From the NCBI RefSeq assembly GCF_013155125.1, contig NZ_CP053564.1, forward strand, positions 2,487,501-2,551,500: a stretch of DNA of 64,000 nucleotides, given 5' to 3'. The stretch's first letter is position 1. Each line of letters begins with the position of its first letter. The notes under the pieces were generated by a model, which did not search any database, was not told the origin of the DNA, and saw nothing but the letters and a program-made list of their open reading frames with translations. Positions 19,561 to 30,438 of the stretch are shown here, in pieces. Position numbers and translations under genes: made by a program. The DNA comes from Pseudonocardia broussonetiae (GTDB lineage Bacteria > Actinomycetota > Actinomycetes > Mycobacteriales > Pseudonocardiaceae).

Positions 19561-19856
19561 GAGCCCGCCCGCCGGCCCCCGAGCCGGCGCGCGGTGCCCC
19601 GCACCGCTCCACCGCTCCTCACGGGTGCGTGTCCGCCGATCCGGCGCCACGCACCCGTCGGCGTGTCCGGCCCCGTGTCCACCCCGGGCAACCCGGCCCC
19701 GCCCCCGCGCGTCCTCCTGACGAGGTACCCGCTCCGGCGGCTCCCGGTGCTTCGCTACGGTGAACCGCACTGAGGACACGGTCGAACACTCTCCGTGGTC
19801 GCCCCACGAACGGATGAGATCGAACATGCTGCGTAACACCCGGACGACTCTGTGCG

Positions 19857-20423
19857 ATGAGTGAGACGACAGACGTTCCCGACGAACTGGTCACCCGCGC
19901 CATGGCGGGAGACAGGGTTGCCGTCGGGCACGTGCTCGCCATCATCCGGCCCCTGGTCGTGCGGTACTGCCGCGCTCGCCTCGGACGGGAGCGTTCGTTC
20001 GCCTCGGCGGACGACGTCGCACAGGAGGTGTGTCTGGCCGTGCTGACGGCCTTACCGGGGTACCGGGTCCAGGGGCGCCCCTTCTTGGCGTTCGTCTACG
20101 GGATCGCGTCACACAAGGTGATCGACGCTCACCGGGCGTCCACCCGCAACAAGTCCGAACCCGTTGCGGAGCTCCCCGACTCGGTCGAGACCGCCGACGG
20201 TCCCGAGCAGCGCGCGCTCCGCGTCGAGCTGTCCGGGGAGATGTCGCGGCTGCTCGAGCAGCTCCCGGAGAAGCAGCGCGAGATCCTGGTGCTGCGGGTC
20301 GTGGTGGGCCTGTCGGCGGAGGAGACGGCCGAGGCCGTCGGCTCCACCCCCGGAGCGGTCCGGGTCGCTCAACACCGGGCCCTGGCCCGGCTCCGCAAGT
20401 CGATGCCCGAGGAGGTGGTCTAG
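19857..20423 (+). CDS. sigD: ECF sigma factor SigD
   Basis: A 188-aa group-4 sigma factor. Region 2 is IRPLVVRYCRARLG to ADDVAQEVCLAVLTALPGYR and FLAFVYGIASHKVIDAHR; region 4 is LPEKQREILVLRVVVGLSAEETAEAVG with recognition helix TPGAVRVAQHRALARLR. The sequence is very like mycobacterial SigD, and in Streptomyces the equivalent ECF gene beside bldM and guaB has been linked to expression of the principal sigma factor (from memory). ATG 19857 is supported by alignment. The anti-sigma gene begins immediately after its stop. Confidence 0.92.
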   Translation: MSETTDVPDELVTRAMAGDRVAVGHVLAIIRPLVVRYCRARLGRERSFASADDVAQEVCLAVLTALPGYRVQGRPFLAFVYGIASHKVIDAHRASTRNKSEPVAELPDSVETADGPEQRALRVELSGEMSRLLEQLPEKQREILVLRVVVGLSAEETAEAVGSTPGAVRVAQHRALARLRKSMPEEVV

Positions 20424-21497
20424 ATGCAGGACGAACGCGGTTTCGGTGGGCGCGGTCCGCGCCGGCCGCACACCAACGGCAGCAACGGCTCCCATCCCGA
20501 CGGGATGCGCACGCAACCGATCCCCTTCAGCCAGGTCTCCGACGAGCCGATCGACCTCGTCGCGGTCCAGGCCGACGACGAGCTGATCAGCGCGCTCGCC
20601 GCAGGCATGTCCGTCTCGGCCCCCGGCGTCGGGGGTTACGACGCCGACGACCAGGTCGCCGCGCTGCTCGCCACCTGGCGCGCCGAGGTCGACCGCGAGC
20701 CGCTCCCCGAGCTCGTCGACCTCGACACGGCGATGGCCGCGGTCCGGTCGTCCTCCCGCCCGTCCGGCCGGCGCGCCCGTCACCTCTTCCCGGTGGCCGC
20801 GGCCGCCGCGATGATCGTCTTCACCGTCGGCGGCGTGTCCGTCGGCGCGGCCGAGGCCAAGCCGGGCGACACCCTCTGGGGCGTCTCCCGCGTCCTCTAC
20901 GCCGAGCGCGCGGAGTCCGTCGAGGCGGCCGAGCGCGTCGAGGTCCGCATCGACGAGGCCAAGGAGGCCCTGTCGCGCGGCGAGCCCGCCCTCGCGGCGC
21001 AGGCGCTGGCCGCGGCCGAGGAGGACCTCGTCGCCGTCCGCGCCGAGGAGGGCCTCGCCCAGCTGGCCGAGGTGCAGAGCTTCCTCGAGGCGAAGGCGGC
21101 CGAGACGCCGCCCGGTCAGCCGGTCGAGCCGGGCAGCCCCCTGGAGAGCGACCCGCGCCGTCCGGTGCCGCCCGGCGCGGTCACGGAGACCCCGTCGCCC
21201 GCGCTGGCGCCGGCCCCGGCCACCACCACCAGCGACGTGCCCGCCCCCGCGGTGAGCCCCGCGGCGCCGACCAGCACGGCGGTCCCGCCGACGTCCAGCC
21301 CGAGCACCGGCGGCGGTACGACCCCCGGTGGTCCCATCGACGAGGGCACGCAGGACCCGCCGCCCTCCTCGCCGACCGCCGAGGGCAGCCCGGACGCGAC
21401 CACCACCACCGGCCAGGGCCTCGGCCCGTCGGCCACGGCGGAGGGCACGCCCACGGCGTCGGGCTCGGAGACGAGCACGACGACCACCACCAGCTGA
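20424..21497 (+). CDS. rsdA: Membrane-bound anti-sigma-D factor
   Basis: A 357-aa single-pass protein. Residues ~35-105 form the cytoplasmic sigma-binding region (PIDLVAVQADDELISALA, DDQVAALLATWRAEVDREPLP); residues ~117-136 are the membrane segment (FPVAAAAAMIVFTVGGV); residues ~140-215 form an extracellular helical domain resembling that of RsdA; the rest is a long Pro/Thr/Ser wall-spanning tail. It would sequester SigD until proteolysis releases it. ATG 20424 is adjacent to the sigD stop, ensuring coupled stoichiometry. Confidence 0.9.
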   Translation: MQDERGFGGRGPRRPHTNGSNGSHPDGMRTQPIPFSQVSDEPIDLVAVQADDELISALAAGMSVSAPGVGGYDADDQVAALLATWRAEVDREPLPELVDLDTAMAAVRSSSRPSGRRARHLFPVAAAAAMIVFTVGGVSVGAAEAKPGDTLWGVSRVLYAERAESVEAAERVEVRIDEAKEALSRGEPALAAQALAAAEEDLVAVRAEEGLAQLAEVQSFLEAKAAETPPGQPVEPGSPLESDPRRPVPPGAVTETPSPALAPAPATTTSDVPAPAVSPAAPTSTAVPPTSSPSTGGGTTPGGPIDEGTQDPPPSSPTAEGSPDATTTTGQGLGPSATAEGTPTASGSETSTTTTTS

Positions 21498-21511
21498 CGC
21501 CCGCACGTCGA

Positions 21512-21546
21512 ACGGCCCCGGCCCCCGCGAGGGGGACCGGGGCCGT
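21512..21546. terminator. Bidirectional terminator after rsdA
   Basis: Strong GC hairpin: ACGGCCCCGGCCCCC pairs with GGGGGACCGGGGCCGT (one mismatch), loop GCGA. It begins 14 nt after the rsdA stop and faces the convergent DUF5319 gene. Confidence 0.75.
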
Positions 21547-21584
21547 CGGCGTCGGGAGGGGCGGAGCCCGTCAGGGGTCGGCCG

Positions 21585-23587
<2,003 letters not shown>

Positions 23588-23655
23588 GGGGACGGAGGGC
23601 CGACGGAGGAGGCCCGGGGCGGGAATGGGGCAGGGCCCGCTCTACCCTGCTCCAC

Positions 23656-24780
23656 GTGCGTGACCTCGTGGAGATCGGGATGGGCCGGGAGGCCCGTCGG
23701 AGCTACGACCTGGGCCAGGTCGAGATCGTGCCCTCGCGGCGCACGCGGAGCTCCCAGGAGGTGTCCACCGCCTGGCAGCTCGACGCGTACCGCTTCGAGA
23801 TCCCGCTGATCACCCACCCGACCGACGCCGTCGTGTCGCCGGCCAGCGCCGTCACCGTCGGCAAGCTGGGCGGGCTCGCGGTGCTCAACGCCGAGGGGCT
23901 GTGGGCCCGGCACTCCGACGCCGACGGGGCGCTCGCGCAGGTGCTCGAGGCCGCGGAGGGCGACGACCCCGCCGGCGCGGTCCGGGCGCTGCAGGAGCTG
24001 CACGCCGCCCCGATCCAGCCGGCGCTGCTGGCCGAGGCGCTGCGCACCGTCCGCGAGGCCGGGGTGACGGTCGCCGCGCGCGTCAGCCCGCAGCGCGCCC
24101 GCGAGCTCACCCCCGCGCTGCTCGCCGCCGGCGTCGAGATCCTCGTCGTGCAGGGCACGATCGTCTCCGCCGAGCACGTGTCGGGCGGCGAGCCGCTCAA
24201 CCTGAAGGAGTTCATCGCCTCGCTCGACGTGCCGGTCGTCGCGGGCGGGGTCGGTGACTACCGCACCGCGATGCACCTCATGCGCACCGGCGCGGCGGGC
24301 GTCATCGTCGGGTACGGGGAGTCGAGCGCGACCACCACCGACGAGGTGCTGGGCATCGGGGTGCCGATGGCGACGGCCATCGTCGACGCCGCCGCAGCCC
24401 GCCGCGACTACCTCGACGAGACCGGCGGCCGCTACGTCCACGTCATCGCCGACGGCGGCATGACCGGCTCGGGCGACGTGGCGAAGGCGATCGCGTGCGG
24501 CGCCGACGCCGTCATGCTGGGGGAGCAGCTGGCCGAGGCCACCGACTCGCCCGGCCGCGGCCTCTACTGGACCTCCTCGGTGGCCCACCCCTCGCTGCCC
24601 CGCTCCGAGGTCACCGGCTTCGGCACCGGCGAGCGCGACCTGGAGCAGGTGCTGTTCGGCCCGTCCTCCTCGCCCTACGGCACCGTCAACCTGTTCGGCG
24701 CGCTGCGGCGGGCGATGGCGAAGACGGGGTACAGCGACCTCAAGGAGTTCCAGCGGGTGGGGCTGACGGTCCGGGGCTGA
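23656..24780 (+). CDS. guaB3: IMP dehydrogenase-related protein GuaB3
   Basis: A 374-aa barrel protein of the actinobacterial GuaB3 family, without CBS domains. It begins VEIGMGREARRSYDLGQ and has PLITHPTDAVVSPASA, EGLWARHSD, LVVQGTIVSAEHVSG, VVAGGVGDY, VIADGGMTGSGDVAKAIACGADAVMLG and TVNLFGALRRAMAK. The IMPDH catalytic loop G-P-G-S-x-C is not present at the expected place, so it is not a standard IMPDH; cyanobacterial GuaB3 has been reported as a GMP reductase, but the role in actinobacteria is open. GTG 23656. Co-directional with guaB2, 68 bp apart. Confidence 0.92.
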   Translation: MRDLVEIGMGREARRSYDLGQVEIVPSRRTRSSQEVSTAWQLDAYRFEIPLITHPTDAVVSPASAVTVGKLGGLAVLNAEGLWARHSDADGALAQVLEAAEGDDPAGAVRALQELHAAPIQPALLAEALRTVREAGVTVAARVSPQRARELTPALLAAGVEILVVQGTIVSAEHVSGGEPLNLKEFIASLDVPVVAGGVGDYRTAMHLMRTGAAGVIVGYGESSATTTDEVLGIGVPMATAIVDAAAARRDYLDETGGRYVHVIADGGMTGSGDVAKAIACGADAVMLGEQLAEATDSPGRGLYWTSSVAHPSLPRSEVTGFGTGERDLEQVLFGPSSSPYGTVNLFGALRRAMAKTGYSDLKEFQRVGLTVRG

Positions 24781-24804
24781 GGGTCCGGGCTGGGCCCCGG
24801 TCCG

Positions 24805-25497
24805 TCAGAGCCCGACGGAGTCGGCCCCGTACCGGGCCTGCTCCGAGGTGAATCCCTCGAACTCGAGCTGGTCGATGAGGCCGGAGCGCGAGAAGCCCGT
24901 GTAGTCCATGTAGCTCTGCGCCTTCTTCGCGGCCTGCTCCATCCAGTCGACGGTCACGGAGTCGACGGCGAACGTGGCGTCGGCGGTGGAGAAGCCCTCG
25001 AACTCGAGCTGGTCGACGAGGCCCGAGCGCGAGAAGCCCATGTAGCTCAGGTAGTCCTCGGCCTTCCGCACCGCGCTCGACTGGCTGACCGTCATGCTCG
25101 GCTCGGGCGCCGGTGCCGGCGCCGCTGCGGCAGGAGCCTCGAGCGCCGGGGCGGGTGCGGCGGCTACGGGTGCCTCGACCACCGCGGCAGGCGCGTCCTG
25201 CGCCGCCACCGTCGGAGCGGGCGCGGCCTCGGGCGTGCGGGCCGACAGGCCCGCGATGACGACCAGCGCGACCACCGCGCCCGCCGACCACGCCAGCACC
25301 TTCCGCCCGGTCCGCTTCGGCTTCACCACCGGGGGCGGGGGCGCGTAGGCGCGCTGCTGCGGCGGGGCCCACCCGGGCGGCGGCTGGTCGTAGCGGGGCT
25401 GGTCGTAGCGCGGGGCCGCGTAGACGGCGGTGGCGGCGATGCGCGGGATCCGCTCCGTGACCGGGTCGATCTCTGGGCGCCGCTGCTCCGGGTGCAT
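24805..25497 (-). CDS. Membrane protein with two Ltp-family domains
   Basis: A 230-aa protein. Residues 1-60 form a Pro/Tyr-rich cytoplasmic tail, 66-85 one transmembrane helix, 90-135 an Ala/Pro linker; 140-185 and 188-230 are two copies of the Ltp domain, each with KAEDYLSYMGFSRSGLVDQLEFEGF-type sequence. Ltp domains occur in host-encoded surface proteins and in the superinfection-exclusion lipoprotein of Streptococcus phage TP-J34. Here there is no lipobox. ATG 25497. The gene stands alone between guaB3 (convergent) and a divergent nucleotidyltransferase remnant, so it is an accessory insertion in the gua region. Confidence 0.85.
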   Translation of the reverse strand: MHPEQRRPEIDPVTERIPRIAATAVYAAPRYDQPRYDQPPPGWAPPQQRAYAPPPPVVKPKRTGRKVLAWSAGAVVALVVIAGLSARTPEAAPAPTVAAQDAPAAVVEAPVAAAPAPALEAPAAAAPAPAPEPSMTVSQSSAVRKAEDYLSYMGFSRSGLVDQLEFEGFSTADATFAVDSVTVDWMEQAAKKAQSYMDYTGFSRSGLIDQLEFEGFTSEQARYGADSVGL

Positions 25498-25615
25498 GCT
25501 TCCGCTTTCGCCCGCTCGGGCCCGTCCGTTACCGGTCCTCACACCGCCGGGTGACGGAGCGGATCGTGCCCCGGTAGGTCGGAACCGGCTGTCGGAGGCT
25601 GATCTCGGGCACCCC

Positions 25616-26031
25616 GTGCGGGTGACCACTCCGGCCGAGGCCCTGCAGCGCCTGCGGGACGCCGCCGCGTCCGGTGTCCTGGACGCGTTCTGCCTGCGTC
25701 ACCACGTTCGTGTCCTCACGGTCTTCGGCAGCGCGGGCCGCGGCGAGGAGAACGCCCGGGACCTCGACGTCGGGGTGCTGGTCGAGCGCGACGCGGACGT
25801 CGACCTCATCTCCGCGATCACCGACCTCGTCGAGCTGGCCGGCACCGACGACATCGACCTCGCCCACCTCGACCGCGGCGGACTGCTCCTCCGGGAGCGC
25901 GCGCTCGTCGGGTCCGTCGCGTTGTACGAAAGTGCGCCCGGCGCGCTGGCCGAGCACAGGTCGCCGCGATCGCCGAGAGGGTGGAGATCGACACGATGCG
26001 TCGGCTGAACAGCGCGCTGCTCGCGCCGTGA
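25616..26031 (+). pseudogene. MNT-type nucleotidyltransferase, frameshifted near its C-terminus
   Basis: From GTG 25616 (or 25622) the frame encodes a small polymerase-beta-fold nucleotidyltransferase: VLTVFGSAGRGEE, then ARDLDVGVLVE with the catalytic Asp pair, and DDIDLAHLDRGGLLLRERAL. After ALAEH (nt ~25957) the reading frame turns into Arg/Ser-rich nonsense ending at 26008, while the +1 frame continues VAAIAERVEIDTMRRL and stops at 26031, the expected family end. One inserted base at 25955-25958 would restore it. MNT proteins are usually antitoxins of HEPN toxins, but no HEPN gene is next to it. Real decay or sequencing error cannot be told apart. Confidence 0.7.
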
Positions 26032-26104
26032 TCCGGCGGACCGCCCGGTGGGTGGTGGATCGTCGGTTCTGAGCGCGGGATCCGCGCCGTCTAACCTGGA
26101 ACCC

Positions 26105-27655
26105 GTGCAGCCACCGACCGTCCTCGTCGTCGACTACGGGGCGCAGTACGCCCAGCTCATCGCCCGCCGCGTGCGGGAGGCGCAGGTGTACTCCGAGATC
26201 GTGCCGGGGGACACGTCGGTCGAGGAGATCGTCGCGCGCAAGCCGGCGGCGGTGATCCTGTCCGGCGGGCCGTCGAGCGTGTACGCCGAGGGCGCGCCGT
26301 CGATCGACCCCGACCTGTTCACGGCGGGCGTCCCGGTCTTCGGCATGTGCTACGGCTTCCAGGCCATGGCACAGGCGCTGGGCGGGGAGGTCGCGCCGGA
26401 CGGGACGCGGGAGTACGGGCGCACCGAGCTCACGGTCACCGACCACCCCGGCGCCCTGCACGACGGCCTGCCCGGCAGGCACCCGGTGTGGATGAGCCAC
26501 GGCGACTCCGTCGTGCGCGCGCCGGAGGGCTTCACGGTCACGGCGTCGAGCGAGCGGGCGACGGTCGCCGCGTTCGAGGACACCGACCGGCGGCTCGCGG
26601 GCGTCCAGTACCACCCGGAGGTCGGGCACTCGCCGCACGGCCAGGAGGTGCTGCGGCGCTTCCTGCACGACGTCGCCGGCATCACGCCCGGCTGGACCAC
26701 CTCCTCGATCATCGACGACACGGTCGCCGCCGTCCGCGCCCAGGTCGGCGGGGGCCGCGCGATCTGCGGGCTGTCGGGCGGCGTCGACTCCGCCGTGGCG
26801 GCCGCGCTCGTCCAGCGCGCCATCGGCGACCGGCTCACGTGCGTGTTCGTCGACCACGGCCTGCTGCGCGCGGGGGAGCGGGAGCAGGTGGAGCGCGACT
26901 TCGTCGCCGCCACCGGCGTCGACCTGCACACCGTGTCGGTCGCCGACCGCTTCCTCGACGCGCTCGCCGGCGTCACCGACCCGGAGACCAAGCGCAAGAT
27001 CATCGGGCGGGAGTTCATCCGCGTCTTCGAGGCCGCCACCGCCGAGGTGGCGCGCGACGAGCACGTCGGCTTCCTGGTGCAGGGCACGCTCTACCCCGAC
27101 GTCGTGGAGTCCGGCGGCGGGTCGGGCACGGCCACGATCAAGAGCCACCACAACGTCGGCGGGCTGCCCGACGACATCGAGTTCGCGCTGGTCGAGCCGC
27201 TGCGGGCGCTGTTCAAGGACGAGGTGCGCCGGGTCGGGCGGGAGCTCGGGCTGCCGGAGACGATCGTCGGGCGCCAGCCGTTCCCCGGGCCGGGCCTGGG
27301 CATCCGGATCATCGGCGAGGTCACGCACGACCGCCTCGAGACGCTGCGGGCCGCCGACGCCATCGCCCGCGAGGAGCTCACCGCCGCGGGGCTGGACGAC
27401 TCGATCTGGCAGTGCCCGGTGGTGCTGCTGGCCGATGTGCGCAGCGTCGGCGTGCAGGGCGACGGGCGCACCTACGGGCACCCGATCGTGCTGCGGCCGG
27501 TGTCGAGCGAGGACGCGATGACCGCCGACTGGACCCGCCTGCCCTACGACGTGCTGGAGCGGATCTCCACCCGGATCACCAACGAGGTGGCCGAGGTCAA
27601 CCGCGTGGTCCTCGACGTCACGAGCAAGCCGCCGGGCACGATCGAGTGGGAATAG
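26105..27655 (+). CDS. guaA: GMP synthase (glutamine-hydrolysing)
   Basis: Aminates XMP to GMP. The 516-aa protein has an N-terminal class I glutamine amidotransferase ([20 protein letters not shown], nucleophile [20 protein letters not shown] with catalytic His and Glu), an ATP pyrophosphatase domain ([33 protein letters not shown]) and the C-terminal dimerisation domain ending [12 protein letters not shown] 26105. It completes the guaB2-guaB3-guaA cluster; a 20-bp hairpin follows. Confidence 0.97.
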   Translation: MQPPTVLVVDYGAQYAQLIARRVREAQVYSEIVPGDTSVEEIVARKPAAVILSGGPSSVYAEGAPSIDPDLFTAGVPVFGMCYGFQAMAQALGGEVAPDGTREYGRTELTVTDHPGALHDGLPGRHPVWMSHGDSVVRAPEGFTVTASSERATVAAFEDTDRRLAGVQYHPEVGHSPHGQEVLRRFLHDVAGITPGWTTSSIIDDTVAAVRAQVGGGRAICGLSGGVDSAVAAALVQRAIGDRLTCVFVDHGLLRAGEREQVERDFVAATGVDLHTVSVADRFLDALAGVTDPETKRKIIGREFIRVFEAATAEVARDEHVGFLVQGTLYPDVVESGGGSGTATIKSHHNVGGLPDDIEFALVEPLRALFKDEVRRVGRELGLPETIVGRQPFPGPGLGIRIIGEVTHDRLETLRAADAIAREELTAAGLDDSIWQCPVVLLADVRSVGVQGDGRTYGHPIVLRPVSSEDAMTADWTRLPYDVLERISTRITNEVAEVNRVVLDVTSKPPGTIEWE

Positions 27656-27666
27656 GCCGGGACGTG

Positions 27667-27710
27667 ACGGTGGGCGGTACCGGGTCCCCCGACCCGGTAC
27701 CGCCCACCGT
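27667..27710. terminator. Very strong bidirectional terminator after guaA
   Basis: Perfect 20-bp inverted repeat (27667-27686 and 27691-27710) with a CCCC loop, beginning 11 nt after the guaA stop. It contains GGTACC on both arms. It faces the convergent small membrane protein gene ending at 27751. Confidence 0.85.
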
Positions 27711-27750
27711 CCGCCTCCCGCCCCGGGGCTCCCCGTCCCGGGCGGGTCGT

Positions 27751-27945
27751 CTACTCCCGCCGCCCCCGCAGGCTCCCCGCCAGCAGGACCATCCCGACGA
27801 ACGCCGCGCCGCCGGCGAGCAGCCAGCGCGGGTCGATCGAGGGCAGCTCGCCCACGAACGCGCACACCGCGAGCACGAGGGCCAGGAGCCCGGTCACCAG
27901 GGTCAGCACCTCGGGCCGGCGACGGCCCGTCTCCAGCTCAGCCAC
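27751..27945 (-). CDS. Small two-helix membrane protein
   Basis: A 64-aa protein: VAELETGRRRPEVL, then two hydrophobic helices (TLVTGLLALVLAVCAFVG and WLLAGGAAFVGMVLLAGSL) and a basic end RGRRE. GTG 27945 overlaps the end of the upstream PspC gene by 8 bp, so it is translated from the same message and probably belongs to that envelope-stress unit. No family recognised. Confidence 0.7.
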   Translation of the reverse strand: MAELETGRRRPEVLTLVTGLLALVLAVCAFVGELPSIDPRWLLAGGAAFVGMVLLAGSLRGRRE

Positions 27946-29116
27946 GGAGCACCTCCACGTCACCGGCACCGGAGTGCACGGTGATCTCCAGCGGGCGACC
28001 GCCCGCGATTCCGTCCGCCCCCAGGTCGGAGACGGCGAGCGTGCCGTCGATGCCGTCGCGCTGCTGGTCGGCGGCACGGACCTCCCCGACGCCGGTGGTG
28101 CCGGTGAACGTCAGGTCCGCGTTGCGCGGCACCGTGACCGTGACGTCCCCGACCCCGAGCCGGACCTCGGTGGCCAGCGGTGCGCCGGGCGCGGTGAGGT
28201 CGAGCGCGGTGAGGTCGATGTCGACGTCGCCCGCCCCGCGGCTGTAGACCGGCTGGAGCTGGGACACCGACGTCGGGCGGACGGCGAGGTCGCCGACGCC
28301 GCCCTCGGGCCAGTCGAACGACGCGGTGGCGAGCGAGCCCCACGTCACCAGACCGACGACGACGGCCACCGGGATGAGCCCCCGGCCGGCCCGCAGGAAC
28401 GACCCGGCGACGAGCCCGAACCCGAGCACGGTGAGCACCACGCCGAGGAGGACGGGCGCGTTCGGGGCCGTCAGCACGCCGATGGCCAGCATGAGCGCGG
28501 CGGTGGCCCCGCCGGCGAGCAGTGCGACGCCGAGCGTCACAGCCGTGACCGGCGGGCGGCGGCGGGCCGGGGCGGGCGGCGGACCGGCCGGCTCGGGCAG
28601 GTCCCAGGCGAACGGGGCGGCGCCCAACGGGTCCCAGGCCGGCGGCGTGCCGTCCTTGACCAGCGACACGGTGGAGCCGTCCACGGGCGCCTCCGGGGCG
28701 ACCTGCTGCACGACCGGTCGCGCGGCCACGCGCTCTCCCCGGCTGCGGTGCAGCAGGAACAGCAGCCCCAGCGCGACGACCAGCGGCAGGATGCCGAAGC
28801 CGTTGTCGTCGAACAGCGACCCGAACCCGATCACGCCGAGGACCGCCAGGCCCACCAGCGCGGCGCCGCGCGGGCCCCGCCTGGTGACCGGCTCGTCGGT
28901 GCCGTCGGGCAGCGCGATCCAGCCCGCGACGTAGAGCAGCACCCCGACGCCGGAGAACGCGGCGACGACGAACGCCACGCGGATCAGCACCGGGTCCACG
29001 TCGTAGCGGCGCGCGATCGCCGCAGCCACGCCGGCGACGTGCCGGCCCTCCCGCGGCCGTGCCGGCCGCGTGTCCCACATGTCGCGGAGGCTCGTCCGCA
29101 GCTCTGTCCCGTCCAT
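27938..29116 (-). CDS. PspC-domain membrane protein with toast-rack C-terminus
   Basis: A 392-aa protein. Residues ~15-75 form a PspC domain (GRHVAGVAAAIARRYDVDPVLIRVAFV then a helix); two or more further membrane helices follow, then a Pro-rich loop, a four-helix membrane block (~180-270) and an extracytoplasmic beta-rich domain (SRGAGDVDIDLTALDL, GVGDVTVTVPRNADL) of the DUF4097/toast-rack type. Such proteins are targets or input modules of LiaSR-like envelope-stress kinases. ATG 29116 is preferred over ATG 29152. Divergent from the kinase that carries the same PspC domain, with 107 bp between. Confidence 0.85.
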   Translation of the reverse strand: MDGTELRTSLRDMWDTRPARPREGRHVAGVAAAIARRYDVDPVLIRVAFVVAAFSGVGVLLYVAGWIALPDGTDEPVTRRGPRGAALVGLAVLGVIGFGSLFDDNGFGILPLVVALGLLFLLHRSRGERVAARPVVQQVAPEAPVDGSTVSLVKDGTPPAWDPLGAAPFAWDLPEPAGPPPAPARRRPPVTAVTLGVALLAGGATAALMLAIGVLTAPNAPVLLGVVLTVLGFGLVAGSFLRAGRGLIPVAVVVGLVTWGSLATASFDWPEGGVGDLAVRPTSVSQLQPVYSRGAGDVDIDLTALDLTAPGAPLATEVRLGVGDVTVTVPRNADLTFTGTTGVGEVRAADQQRDGIDGTLAVSDLGADGIAGGRPLEITVHSGAGDVEVLRG

Positions 29117-29223
29117 GTCCACCACCCTGCTCGCCGCCGGCCCCCGCATCATGAGGGATGACCCCGGGACGCCCCCGAGATTCCCCCGATGTCACCCGCT
29201 CCCGTGCGTGTGACGATGGTCGG

Positions 29224-30438
29224 GTGAACACACCGACCCCACCGCTGGCCCGCCGCCGCTCGGGCCGGATCGTCGCGGGCGTCGCCGGAGGGGTGGCCGA
29301 CCACCTGGGCATCCCGGTCACCTGGGTGCGCGCGGCCTTCGTCGGCCTCGCCGCCATGTGGTGGGCGGGCGCGATGGCCTACGGGCTGCTGTGGGTCTTC
29401 GTCAAGCAGGAGGGCGCCGACGTCGAGCGCCCGACGCCGCCGCGGGAGCGCCAGCAGGCGCTGGGCCTGGCCGCGCTGGGCGTGGCCGCCGCGCTGACGG
29501 CTGCGGCACTGGGCAACGACCTCATCGGCTGGATCGTCGGCCCGCTCGGCGTCGCCGCGGTGGGTGCGGCGCTGGTGTGGCGCGAGGCCGACGAGGGGCA
29601 GCGCCGCCGCTGGACCCGCTCGGGCACCGCCGGGGGCCGCAACGCGGTGCTCCGCACGCTCGCCGGGGCGCTGTTCGTCGCCGCGGGCATCGCGGTCTTC
29701 CTGTTCGGCCAGCTCCAGCTCGGGCAGGTGCAGTTCGCGCTGCTCGCGGTGCTCGCCACGCTGCTCGGCGTCGGCGTGCTGACGGTGCCCTGGTGGGTGC
29801 GGCTGGTCCGCGAGCTCACCGAGGAGCGCCGCGAGCGGATCGTGGAGACCGAGCGCGCCGAGATCGCCGCGCACCTGCACGACTCCGTGCTGCAGACCCT
29901 CGCGCTCATCCAGCGCCAGTCCGACCAGCCCCGCGAGGTGGCCCGGCTGGCCCGCGGGCAGGAGCGCGAGCTGCGGGCCTGGCTGTACGGGGCGGGCGGC
30001 TACGGCCGCGGCGTCGCCCCGACGCTCGACGAGGGGCTGACGGCCGCGCTGGCCGCCGCGGCCGCCGAGGTCGAGGACACCTACGCCGTGACCGTCGCGC
30101 CCGTCGTCGTCGGCGCCGACCGCCCGCTCGACGACCACCTGCGCGCGCTCGTGCTCGCCGGGCGCGAGGCGATGGTCAACGCGGCCAAGCACGCGGGCGT
30201 CGCCGAGGTGTCGGTGTACGTCGAGGTGGAGGACGACGCGGTCAACCTGTTCGTGCGCGACCGCGGCGCCGGCTTCGACCCGGACGCGATCCCGGGCGAC
30301 CGGCACGGCCTGGCCGACTCGGTGCACGGCAGGATGGCACGGCACGGCGGCACGGTCCGCCTGCGCAGCACGCCGGGAGAGGGCACCGAGGTGCACCTCG
30401 CGATGCCGGTACGCACGCACGAGGAGGCGGCGACATGA
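29224..30438 (+). CDS. PspC-domain sensor histidine kinase
   Basis: A 404-aa kinase. Residues ~10-63 form a PspC domain (RIVAGVAGGVADHLGI, then a helix), ~80-200 hold four further hydrophobic segments, ~205-265 form the HisKA_3 dimerisation helix with the phospho-acceptor in AAHLHDSVLQTLAL (His ~219), and ~300-400 the HATPase_c domain (NAAKHAGVAEVSVYV, VRDRGAGFDP, HGLADSVHGRMARHGGTV). GTG 29224 is preferred to ATG 29158. It is coupled to the response regulator by an ATGA overlap. It probably senses membrane damage, by analogy to LiaS/VraS-type kinases. Confidence 0.9.
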   Translation: MNTPTPPLARRRSGRIVAGVAGGVADHLGIPVTWVRAAFVGLAAMWWAGAMAYGLLWVFVKQEGADVERPTPPRERQQALGLAALGVAAALTAAALGNDLIGWIVGPLGVAAVGAALVWREADEGQRRRWTRSGTAGGRNAVLRTLAGALFVAAGIAVFLFGQLQLGQVQFALLAVLATLLGVGVLTVPWWVRLVRELTEERRERIVETERAEIAAHLHDSVLQTLALIQRQSDQPREVARLARGQERELRAWLYGAGGYGRGVAPTLDEGLTAALAAAAAEVEDTYAVTVAPVVVGADRPLDDHLRALVLAGREAMVNAAKHAGVAEVSVYVEVEDDAVNLFVRDRGAGFDPDAIPGDRHGLADSVHGRMARHGGTVRLRSTPGEGTEVHLAMPVRTHEEAAT

